Assembly: GCA_030765245.1 (NCBI GenBank)
Contig: JAVCCX010000341.1
Span: forward strand, 1 to 13,435
Origin: Candidatus Zophobacter franzmannii
GTDB taxonomy: Bacteria; Cloacimonadota; Cloacimonadia; Cloacimonadales; JAFGVF01
DNA: 13,435 bases
Direction of reading: 5' to 3'
The position numbers and the translations under genes are program-made. The notes below the pieces were generated by a model. That model was not told where the DNA came from. It did no database searches and worked only from the letters and a program-made list of their open reading frames with translations. This document shows, one piece after another, positions 7,003 to 13,435 of the stretch (its first letter is position 1; each line of letters begins with the position of its first letter).

Positions 7003-8375
7003 TTTCCCTCATTCAATCTTTCTAAAATCTCTTCACCTTTTTTATAAATAGTACCAGCACCCATAGTCACTACAATGTCGTTGGGTTTGAGATGAGACAT
7101 GACTACATCTACCATATCATCCATATTCTCAATGTAGTGCACATTTTGATGTCCTGTTTTAACTGCAGAATCAGCAATGAGCTGACTAGTGATACCCGGA
7201 ATTGGTTCTTCTCTAGCAGGGTAAATAGGAGCAATAAAAAGAAGGTCACAGGAGAAGAATGACCGACCAAATTCTTGATGAAAATCTCTAGTCCTAGAGT
7301 AAAGATGAGGCTGGAATATTAAAACAATTCGTTTATCTGTACTCTCTCTAAATCCTTCTAGTGTAGCTATAATCTCAGTTGGATGATGAGCATAGTCATC
7401 ATATACAATGATATCCTTTGCTTCACCTTTGTATTCAAAGCGTCGAAATACTCCACTATAGCTGTTAAGACCTGCTTGGATGGATTCAAAAGGGATATCC
7501 AACTCTAAAGCAATACCAATTGCATTTAGGGCATTCTGAATATTGTGCTTACCTGTTACTTGGAGATCTATTGATCCCAATTTATAACTGTTAAAAACGA
7601 CATCAAACGATGCACGGAAATTCTTAAATTTAAGATTAATTGCTTGTAAATCTGCTTGTCTTGAAAAACCATATGTCATTATTCGTTTGTTGATTCTTGG
7701 TAGAATATCCTGAACACCCTTGTCATCTAAACATACTACCACACAACCGAAGAATGGAACCTTGTTCGCATATTCTACAAAAGCATCCTTAATAGCATCA
7801 AGATCCTTGTAACAATCAAGATGGTCAGCATCTATGTTGGTAATTCCTGCAAAAATAGGAGATAGTGTTAAAAATGAATGGTCATACTCATCAGCTTCAA
7901 CCACAATATATTTACCGGATCCAATTATATTATTTGAACCAAAGTTCTTTACTCTGCCACCGACAATGATAGTAGGATCAAGTTCCGCAGCATCTAGGAT
8001 CATCCCTACCATTGACGTAGTAGAAGTCTTTCCATGCGTACCTGCAAGTCCTATACCGATACTCATTCGAGTAATCTCAGCAAGCATTTCAGCTCTTCGT
8101 ATGACAGGGATATGAGAATTCAGAGCTTTCTTAATTTCAGGATTATCATCAGTCACAGCCGATGACTTAACAACTACATCAGCATCAAGTGCTAAATCCG
8201 AGTCATGTCCCTCAACGACTTTAATCCCTATACTTTCAAGGTGATCTGTAAGTTCGCTTTTTCTCATGTCAGAGCCTGTAATAACTAAACCCTGATTAAA
8301 TAAGAATTCAGCAATACCACTCATGCCTATACCGCCGATCCCAACAAAATGTATACTCTTTGTTCTTCCAAGCAT
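6999..8375 (-). CDS. murC: UDP-N-acetylmuramate-L-alanine ligase MurC
   Basis: MurC is the cytoplasmic ATP-dependent ligase that adds the first amino acid, normally L-alanine, to UDP-N-acetylmuramate. The product has 458 residues, the usual length. Visible motifs in order are the Rossmann-type UDP-binding GIGGIGMSG (12-20), the ATP-binding loop GTHGKTSTT (112-120), the central EADEYDHSFLTL, TNIDADHLDCY, the nucleotide-contacting VYDDYAHHPTE and FQPHLYSRT, and GAGTIYKKGEEIL near the C-terminus. The EADEYDHSFL form is common in Bacteroidota-type MurC. The start at ATG 8375 overlaps the murG stop by one base (TAATG), with GGAG about 8 bases upstream, which suggests translational coupling. The stop is TGA, the only one among the genes here, and it overlaps the ftsQ start. 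All expected ligase motifs are present, so an active enzyme is likely. Confidence 0.97.
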   Translation of the reverse strand: MLGRTKSIHFVGIGGIGMSGIAEFLFNQGLVITGSDMRKSELTDHLESIGIKVVEGHDSDLALDADVVVKSSAVTDDNPEIKKALNSHIPVIRRAEMLAEITRMSIGIGLAGTHGKTSTTSMVGMILDAAELDPTIIVGGRVKNFGSNNIIGSGKYIVVEADEYDHSFLTLSPIFAGITNIDADHLDCYKDLDAIKDAFVEYANKVPFFGCVVVCLDDKGVQDILPRINKRIMTYGFSRQADLQAINLKFKNFRASFDVVFNSYKLGSIDLQVTGKHNIQNALNAIGIALELDIPFESIQAGLNSYSGVFRRFEYKGEAKDIIVYDDYAHHPTEIIATLEGFRESTDKRIVLIFQPHLYSRTRDFHQEFGRSFFSCDLLFIAPIYPAREEPIPGITSQLIADSAVKTGHQNVHYIENMDDMVDVVMSHLKPNDIVVTMGAGTIYKKGEEILERLNEGK

Positions 8376-9445
8376 TATTTAACTCCAAAATCCTTTACTA
8401 TTTCATCTGCTATTAACTGACCGACCTTATCACTAAGATCAGGGAAGTTAGCTTTAAACTCATTATGGCAAGCCAACAATTCGTCAACTGCTTTTAAAAA
8501 AGTGCGCTTTGTTAAAAACTTCTGTTCTAACATCAAAGCTAGTCGTTTATCTGAGAGCTCTTTTGCATTATAGAACTGATGATTTTCAGCAGCACTTGGT
8601 AATGGAATCAATATCGAAGGTATCTTCTTTATCTGAAGTTCACTGAGTGTTAAAGCTCCAGCCCTTGCAACAACCAAGTCAGCAGTATTATACATCTCAT
8701 TCATTTTATCTGTAAATGCAAACACAAAGAGCCCTTCCTTGCTAATATATCTATTCTTTAAAGCCAAGTAGTTCCTTTTACCTGTTTGCCATATTACTTC
8801 TACACCTCGTGCAAGCAGTTCATCTAATGCTGATTCAATTATTCTATTGATAATAACTGAACCCTGGCTACCACCTAACACCAATAACTTCTTAGTGTTA
8901 CTTTTAAGTTTGTATTTATCCAAAGGAAGCCTATCTTTAAATTCTGAATCAATATTTGTAGGATTACCCAAATTCATAGTTTGTACTTTGGGTAGATACT
9001 TGATTGTATCTTCATAGGCTATGAATACCTTCTTTGCATACTTTGCTAAGTACTTTGTCGTGATACCCGGGTAACTATTCTGCTCTTGTAAGTATATAGG
9101 TATTCTCAACTGTTTTGCTGCTAAACCGGCAGGTCCACTCACGAATCCTCCACACCCGATAAAAATGTCTGGCTTTTCGTCTTGCAAGTATTTCTTTGCT
9201 GTCATATAGCTCTTTAATAGTAGAAACGGGAATTTCACATGCTCCCATGTCAATTTCCGATACAATTTTTGAACATGAATTGGTAGAAACCGTAGTCCAT
9301 TACTGGATGCTAACCCCTCTTCCATTCCAACTCTATTTCCAATATAAACAATCTCCCATCCTAGACTCTGGAGCTCTTTCGCAATAGCAAGAGCAGGCAG
9401 AATATGCCCACCTGTTCCCCCGGCACTAATAATTGCTTTAGGCAT
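8375..9445 (-). CDS. murG: Lipid II synthase (GlcNAc transferase) MurG
   Basis: MurG transfers GlcNAc from UDP-GlcNAc to lipid I on the cytoplasmic face of the membrane, making lipid II. The 356-residue product is of normal length. It shows the N-terminal glycine loop SAGGTGGHILPALAIAKEL (7-25), GCGGFVSGPAGLAAK (97-111), YLQEQNSYPGI (118-128), the second glycine loop LGGSQGSVIIN (190-200), WQTGK (219-223), the donor-binding VVARAGALTLSEL (258-270) and PLPSAAENHQFYNAKEL (281-297). All are hallmarks of MurG in the GT-B glycosyltransferase fold. The ATG is preceded by AAGGGGAA and overlaps the ftsW end by 8 bases. The order ftsW-murG-murC is the usual dcw order, so the name is secure. Confidence 0.97.
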   Translation of the reverse strand: MPKAIISAGGTGGHILPALAIAKELQSLGWEIVYIGNRVGMEEGLASSNGLRFLPIHVQKLYRKLTWEHVKFPFLLLKSYMTAKKYLQDEKPDIFIGCGGFVSGPAGLAAKQLRIPIYLQEQNSYPGITTKYLAKYAKKVFIAYEDTIKYLPKVQTMNLGNPTNIDSEFKDRLPLDKYKLKSNTKKLLVLGGSQGSVIINRIIESALDELLARGVEVIWQTGKRNYLALKNRYISKEGLFVFAFTDKMNEMYNTADLVVARAGALTLSELQIKKIPSILIPLPSAAENHQFYNAKELSDKRLALMLEQKFLTKRTFLKAVDELLACHNEFKANFPDLSDKVGQLIADEIVKDFGVK

Positions 9446-10598
9446 AAAGTTTCCCCTTATTAGCCATAATATTGTATATCACTGCTGCAGATGCTAAATC
9501 CACAACAAAAGAGGTTCCGCCCCAACTTACAAATGGCAGAGTCTGCCCCGTCGGAAAAATAATACATTGATTGACTCCAATATGCACAAAAGCATTTAAG
9601 AAAATATTGAATGCTAACCCCATACCCAATAGTTTCAGATAATTATTCTTTATTCCCATCAACTCTTTTGAGGTTACTATCAAGATTACCACATATAGAC
9701 CTATAATGACAATACCTGCTACAAATCCACCTTGTTCAGCAATCATAGTGAAAGCATAGTCTGTGTGAACATCTGAGATATAATTGTGCTTGGCTAATCC
9801 TTTACTCGAACCAACCCCAACTAAACCACCAGCTTTTAGAGCAATTATGCTCTCCCTAGCTTGATTTCCCATACCATCTTTAATCTTGATATCACTACCA
9901 CCAGGCATATACCAACAGTATTTTCTAAAAATACTTACTCTTGTGCTACGGAAAGCCTTTCCTGTCATACTACCTGCAATAATAATTGCAGAAAATCCCA
10001 CTATTCCAATGAGAAGTATACTTCCAATGAACCTTTTTCTAACACCAGCAAGCCAAAACATAGCGATAATCGTAAGTATACTGATTGCAACAGCACTCAA
10101 GTGGGTTCCAATCAAAATAGCAGTGTATTGAGGAACTATTAAATAAAATAGTGGTAAGATGAGTAAAAGGAACTGACCAAGATTTTTTTCACCAATGGAT
10201 TTTAGATTGTTGTTTAAGAAGTAAGCAACATGAGCTATTATTGCCATCCTGGCAAGTGTGCTGGGTTGGAAAGTGAATGGGTCAAATCTGAGGAACCGCT
10301 TAGCACCGTTGACTTCATGCCCAAAAATCAGGACTAAGACCAACAGACCCAGTGATATAAGATTGAAAAAGAGAATGCCTTTAGGAATCCTCTTTAACAA
10401 GTTAATCTTACTTATTACAACTAGGATTACACCTAAAGCAGCTGACAAAAAAGCGAAATACTTCATAAAAAAGTTTGAGAAACTAGCTTTAGTTGAGTGG
10501 TAGTCGATTTGAAGTGCAAAACCAAACAGCAGTAAGATAGCTATACATAGCAAGAAAATCTTCTGGTTAGTATAATAACTGAATCTATTCCGTTTCAT
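9438..10598 (-). CDS. ftsW: Septal peptidoglycan glycosyltransferase FtsW (SEDS family)
   Basis: FtsW polymerises lipid II into glycan strands at the septum, together with a class B penicillin-binding protein (FtsI). The 386-residue product is almost entirely hydrophobic, with about ten membrane segments. SEDS features seen are NGAKRFLRF and FQPSTLARMAIIAHVAYFL (about 97-128), the long extracytoplasmic loop with SDVHTDYAFTMIAEQGG (275-291, where D280 fits the essential catalytic Asp), and PTGQTLPFVSWGGTSFVVDL (349-368). The usual 'PDxGT' near the middle appears only as PQYTAILIGTHL (156-167). SEDS proteins include FtsW, RodA and SpoVE; I choose FtsW because it sits between murD and murG. The ATG at 10598 is inside the end of murD (14-base overlap), with AGGAAAT as ribosome binding site. 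Confidence 0.93.
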   Translation of the reverse strand: MKRNRFSYYTNQKIFLLCIAILLLFGFALQIDYHSTKASFSNFFMKYFAFLSAALGVILVVISKINLLKRIPKGILFFNLISLGLLVLVLIFGHEVNGAKRFLRFDPFTFQPSTLARMAIIAHVAYFLNNNLKSIGEKNLGQFLLLILPLFYLIVPQYTAILIGTHLSAVAISILTIIAMFWLAGVRKRFIGSILLIGIVGFSAIIIAGSMTGKAFRSTRVSIFRKYCWYMPGGSDIKIKDGMGNQARESIIALKAGGLVGVGSSKGLAKHNYISDVHTDYAFTMIAEQGGFVAGIVIIGLYVVILIVTSKELMGIKNNYLKLLGMGLAFNIFLNAFVHIGVNQCIIFPTGQTLPFVSWGGTSFVVDLASAAVIYNIMANKGKLYA

Positions 10599-11913
10599 TT
10601 TTAATTTCCTGAACTATTTCTTTGAAGGAATTTCCTCTATGTTCATAATTTTTAAACATATCATAACTAGCACAAGCAGGTGATAATAAAACAATATCAC
10701 CAGGTTGTGAATGCTTATAGGCTGAAGTAACAGCATCGTTTAAGGTTTCATATTCACTTTTATTGGTAAAATCTGAGAAAGACTTCTTCATTTTGTCTTT
10801 GGTTTCACCAATCAAATATAGGTGAGCACAAGAATCTTTTAAATAAGGACTTAAGATGCTAAAATCCTCTCCCTTATCAGATCCTCCTAAGATTATTCGG
10901 ATTGGAGAATTAAATGACTGAAGTGCAAACTTCACTGAGTCTGTATTCGTAGCCTTTGAGTCATTGTAGAATTTCACACTATTTACAGTGTCAACATACT
11001 CTAGTCTATGTTCAAGAGATTTAAAGTCTTCTAGTCCTATTTTAATCTCATCCAAAGTCAGATACTTCTCTAAGCAGAGAATTGCAGCCATTGAATTTGC
11101 TATATTATGCGGACCCTTAATACTTATGTCATTTGAATTAATTTCACCTAATTCTGAGATTACTTTGCTATCTTTGAAAAATGCATCAGCGATGTTCAGC
11201 ATGGAGAATTGCTTGATATCACCTTTAACTTCGTTCAATTTATTCTGAATGAAGGTGTCATCCTTGTTCAATACAACTGTATTTCCTGCATCCAGATTTG
11301 ATAAGAGCTTGAATTTTGTATCACCATAATGCTCAAAATTATCATATCTGTTTAAATGATCTGGAGTAATATTGAGAATAGCTGCAACATCCGGTTTGAA
11401 ATCTCTAATGAGTTCTAACTGAAAACTACTAATTTCCAAGACAATGAAGTCAATTCCCTCCTTGTCAATCGGATATCCTGTAAAGGCATCACCAATATTA
11501 CCGGCAAGGATAGAGTGATACCCATTCTTCTTTAGTATATGATGAATCAGACTAACCGTTGTACTTTTGCCATTACTGCCTGTAACTGCTATAATTTTAG
11601 ATTTAGGATGTTTTATTCTGTATCCAAATTCTATTTCACTGATTACTTCAATCCCTAACGATTGAGCTTTGAGAATGATAGGTGCTCTGTAAGGTACACC
11701 GGGACTCACAATTATTAAATCTGATTTAAGGAACTCTTCACTATGACTACCAAATTCACAATTGTATCGACTTCTTAATTCAAGAGCAAACTTATCTGCA
11801 GAACTCTGATCAGAGATTAAGTACTGAGCTCCTGCCACTTTTAATCTATCAGCAACAGCTTGCCCACTTCTTGCAAATCCTAAAATCCCGTACTTTAATG
11901 TTGTATCTATCAT
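10585..11913 (-). CDS. murD: UDP-MurNAc-L-alanine-D-glutamate ligase MurD
   Basis: MurD is the cytoplasmic ATP-dependent ligase that adds D-glutamate to UDP-MurNAc-L-alanine. The product has 442 residues, a normal length. Motifs in order are a short N-terminal GILGFARSGQAVA (9-21), VSPGVP (69-74), the ATP loop VTGSNGKSTT (110-119), LAGNIGDAF (136-144), LEISSFQLE (159-167), NITPDHLNRY (181-190), NDSKATNTDSV (about 317-327), LGGSDKGEDF and LLSPACASYDMFKNYEHRG near the end. These cover the three Mur-ligase domains. The ATG at 11913 has AGAGGGGT just upstream and follows mraY after 8 bases. The stop is TAG, the only terminal amber codon in the window, and lies where MurD proteins normally end. 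A TAA follows in the same frame five codons later (10567-10569), so readthrough would add just six residues. Confidence 0.97.
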   Translation of the reverse strand: MIDTTLKYGILGFARSGQAVADRLKVAGAQYLISDQSSADKFALELRSRYNCEFGSHSEEFLKSDLIIVSPGVPYRAPIILKAQSLGIEVISEIEFGYRIKHPKSKIIAVTGSNGKSTTVSLIHHILKKNGYHSILAGNIGDAFTGYPIDKEGIDFIVLEISSFQLELIRDFKPDVAAILNITPDHLNRYDNFEHYGDTKFKLLSNLDAGNTVVLNKDDTFIQNKLNEVKGDIKQFSMLNIADAFFKDSKVISELGEINSNDISIKGPHNIANSMAAILCLEKYLTLDEIKIGLEDFKSLEHRLEYVDTVNSVKFYNDSKATNTDSVKFALQSFNSPIRIILGGSDKGEDFSILSPYLKDSCAHLYLIGETKDKMKKSFSDFTNKSEYETLNDAVTSAYKHSQPGDIVLLSPACASYDMFKNYEHRGNSFKEIVQEIKNETE

Positions 11914-11921
11914 GACCCCTC

Positions 11922-13025
11922 TTATCGTAGTTTAATGGTAGCTAAACCTAAGGCTAAAAGTAATATTGAAACTATCCAAAATCTTACTACAATTTTCGAT
12001 TCCTTGAGTCCTTTCTTCTCGAAATGATGATGTAAGGGTGCACACAGAAAAACTCTTTTACCCACCCCATATTTCTTCTTAGTAAACTTGAAATACCTTG
12101 TTTGAATAATTACAGAAAGTGTTTCAGTAATGAATATCATACCAATAATTGCAAAGAATATTTGTTCTCTAAGTAAAATAGACATCTGGGCCAGCATTCC
12201 ACCAAGTGCTAAGGAACCTGTATCACCCATAAAAATCTCTGCCGGATGCGTATTATACCATAAGAATCCCATCAGTGTACCTAGCAGAGCTGCATTAAAA
12301 ACAGTTAACTCAGCAGCCTCTCCAATGAACTCAATATTCAAGTAGCTTGCAATAACGAAATTCCCTTTCAAATAAGCCATCACTCCAAGCCCAATAACAG
12401 AAAATGCGATTACACCTGCTGCCAAGCCATCTAAGCCATCTGTAAGGTTCACCGCATTAGAAGTACCGGTAATCATAAATACAACAAATGGGATAAACAG
12501 ATATCCTAACGATATTGATGTGTCTTTTAGAAATGGTATTTGGATTCTTGTAACATTTGGATCATTGCGATAAAGATAGAAGATAGCTATTGAAATGAAT
12601 AGTGCAATTGAAACCTGCCCGAGAAGCTTATATTTAGGAATCAAGCCTTTCTTGGACTTAACAAAATTCTTGAGATAATCATCTAAAAAACCAAATAATC
12701 CCAGCCAAATAGTAGTCAAATACATCATAATAATATAGTTATTGCTTATGTCATTCCATAATAAAGATGATATCAACAGGCCGGCCAGTATTATTATCCC
12801 ACCCATTGTAGGTGTGCCCTTCTTTGACTTATGATTTTCCGGCATATCTTCATCTATTTCTTCTACAGCATTCCTTCTCTTTAAAACCAAAATGAGTTTT
12901 TTCCCAATAAACATAGAGAAGATTATCCCGGTTAAGAAAGCCATTATAGATCTAAATGTAACATAACGGAAAACATTGAATATAATGTGAGAGTCTTGTA
13001 AAGGAGCAAGTAGTAGATAAAGCAT
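11922..13025 (-). CDS. mraY: Phospho-MurNAc-pentapeptide translocase MraY
   Basis: MraY is the integral membrane enzyme that moves phospho-MurNAc-pentapeptide from UDP onto undecaprenyl phosphate, making lipid I. The 367-residue product has about ten membrane helices. Diagnostic stretches are FNVFRYVTFRSIMAF (16-30), KKGTPTMGGIIIL (68-80), the catalytic FLDDYLKN (113-120), KGLIPKYKLLGQ (126-137), the NLTDGLDGLAAG motif (193-204), the GDTGSLALGG loop (267-276) and the cytoplasmic APLHHHFEKKG (329-339) that separates MraY from the related WecA and TagO. The D115/D116 pair and the nucleotide-contacting residues are all present, so it should be active. The start at 13025 overlaps the murF stop by one base, with GGAG about 10 bases upstream. 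It is translationally coupled to murF and is followed by murD after 8 bases. Confidence 0.97.
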   Translation of the reverse strand: MLYLLLAPLQDSHIIFNVFRYVTFRSIMAFLTGIIFSMFIGKKLILVLKRRNAVEEIDEDMPENHKSKKGTPTMGGIIILAGLLISSLLWNDISNNYIIMMYLTTIWLGLFGFLDDYLKNFVKSKKGLIPKYKLLGQVSIALFISIAIFYLYRNDPNVTRIQIPFLKDTSISLGYLFIPFVVFMITGTSNAVNLTDGLDGLAAGVIAFSVIGLGVMAYLKGNFVIASYLNIEFIGEAAELTVFNAALLGTLMGFLWYNTHPAEIFMGDTGSLALGGMLAQMSILLREQIFFAIIGMIFITETLSVIIQTRYFKFTKKKYGVGKRVFLCAPLHHHFEKKGLKESKIVVRFWIVSILLLALGLATIKLR

Positions 13026-13435
13026 TAGAGTTTCTCCATCAATTTGTTTAAACGAATACTGTTAGAGCCTTTGAGAAGGATAATACATGCATCAGGTATT
13101 GTTTGGAAATCAAATTGCTCTAACAAGCGTTCAATGTTTTCAAAATGAGTTAACGCATTCATTTTCTGTGAGTAGTGTCCGATAGTTACTATATTTTCTT
13201 TCATTGGAAGTGATTTACCAATTTTAATATGATAGGATTCTGATTCTAGACCAAGTTCAAGCATATCTCCAAGAAATGCTAGATGAGGAACTTCTGTTTT
13301 ATATTGTTTCCAAAAATCAATTGCTGCTTTCATGGATATTGGATTGGCATTGTAACAATCACTGATAATTGTTCTTTTCTTTCTTCGAACAATCTCCATC
13401 CTATTTGTTAGTTTAGGTTTTAACTCTAAACCAAC
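13025..13435 (-). CDS. murF: UDP-MurNAc-tripeptide-D-Ala-D-Ala ligase MurF, C-terminal part
   Basis: The gene enters from the right edge. The frame is open through the last base, so the ATG at 13397-13399 is internal (VGLELKPKLTNR precedes it). MurF adds D-Ala-D-Ala to the UDP-MurNAc-tripeptide, the last cytoplasmic step of precursor synthesis. The 136 visible residues carry the C-terminal ligase domain. LTNRMEIV corresponds to the conserved 'gR.e', and ISDCYNANPISMKAA is the MurF signature 'D.YNANP.Sm.aA'. FLGDMLELGLES with a following His is the 'lGdM.ELG' motif, and ILLKGSNSIRLNKLMEKL is the usual ending. The stop (TAA) overlaps the mraY start by one base. The N-terminal and ATP-binding domains lie outside the window, so completeness cannot be judged. 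Confidence 0.95.
   Translation of the reverse strand, partial: VGLELKPKLTNRMEIVRRKKRTIISDCYNANPISMKAAIDFWKQYKTEVPHLAFLGDMLELGLESESYHIKIGKSLPMKENIVTIGHYSQKMNALTHFENIERLLEQFDFQTIPDACIILLKGSNSIRLNKLMEKL

Larger units (their letters stand above)
4976..13435 (-). other. Division and cell-wall (dcw) operon, downstream part
   Basis: Eight genes in the order murF, mraY, murD, ftsW, murG, murC, ftsQ, ftsZ run in one direction. The junctions are 1-base overlap, 8-base gap, 14-base overlap, 8-base overlap, 1-base overlap, 4-base overlap and 26-base gap. Each gene after murF has a Shine-Dalgarno sequence inside or next to the gene before it, so one polycistronic message with coupled translation is likely. 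I find no internal terminator and no room for a promoter except within coding sequence. The only end signal is the terminator after ftsZ. Compared with common dcw clusters, murB and ddl (usually near murC) and ftsA (between ftsQ and ftsZ) are missing here. Confidence 0.9.

Noticed and set aside
9861..10142. Overlapping plus-strand open frames opposite ftsW
   Set aside because: They are complements of membrane-segment codons with no recognisable product or ribosome binding site; ftsW on the other strand fully explains the region.

Overview
This AT-rich bacterial window holds the downstream half of a division and cell-wall (dcw) cluster on the minus strand, facing three plus-strand accessory genes. 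The likely source is a Gram-negative-type lineage of the Cloacimonadota / Fibrobacteres-Chlorobi-Bacteroidetes neighbourhood. This rests on the large secreted protein that ends in a FlgD-Ig/type IX-like sorting module (YPNPFNPDTNIAFNV near its start, ASGVYF and KKMMLMK at its end), a style very common in those groups. The assignment is inferred from protein style, not from a marker-gene comparison.

Left part, plus strand (3-4821): the C-terminal end of a YtcJ-like amidohydrolase; an overlapping gene for an uncharacterised 191-residue protein; then a reading frame of about 1,315 codons for a secreted multidomain surface protein. That frame has a signal peptide, a possible hydrolase-like N-terminal domain, two fibronectin type III domains, further beta-rich regions and the sorting module. 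It is broken by one in-frame TAG at 2290-2292, inside the first fibronectin domain. The frame is open on both sides and the downstream part has no start codon for 576 bases.

Middle (4822-4975): the only sizeable non-coding stretch, 154 bases. It holds two oppositely oriented intrinsic terminators, one for each converging transcription unit.

Right part, minus strand (13435 down to 4976): murF (3' part), mraY, murD, ftsW, murG, murC, ftsQ, ftsZ. The genes overlap or lie at most 26 bases apart and each has a recognisable Shine-Dalgarno sequence, so they look like one translationally coupled operon. MurF and MurD act in UDP-MurNAc-pentapeptide synthesis, MurC adds the first amino acid, MraY and MurG make lipid I and lipid II, FtsW polymerises septal glycan, and FtsQ and FtsZ belong to the divisome.

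The most notable points are: (1) the amber-interrupted surface protein; (2) an FtsZ with an intact GTP-binding signature but an altered T7 loop (NAELSD) and no recognisable C-terminal peptide, in a cluster that has no ftsA between ftsQ and ftsZ; (3) absence of murB and ddl from the murC-ftsQ-ftsZ segment. I saw no tRNA, rRNA, CRISPR array, insertion sequence or convincing novel defence or mobile system.
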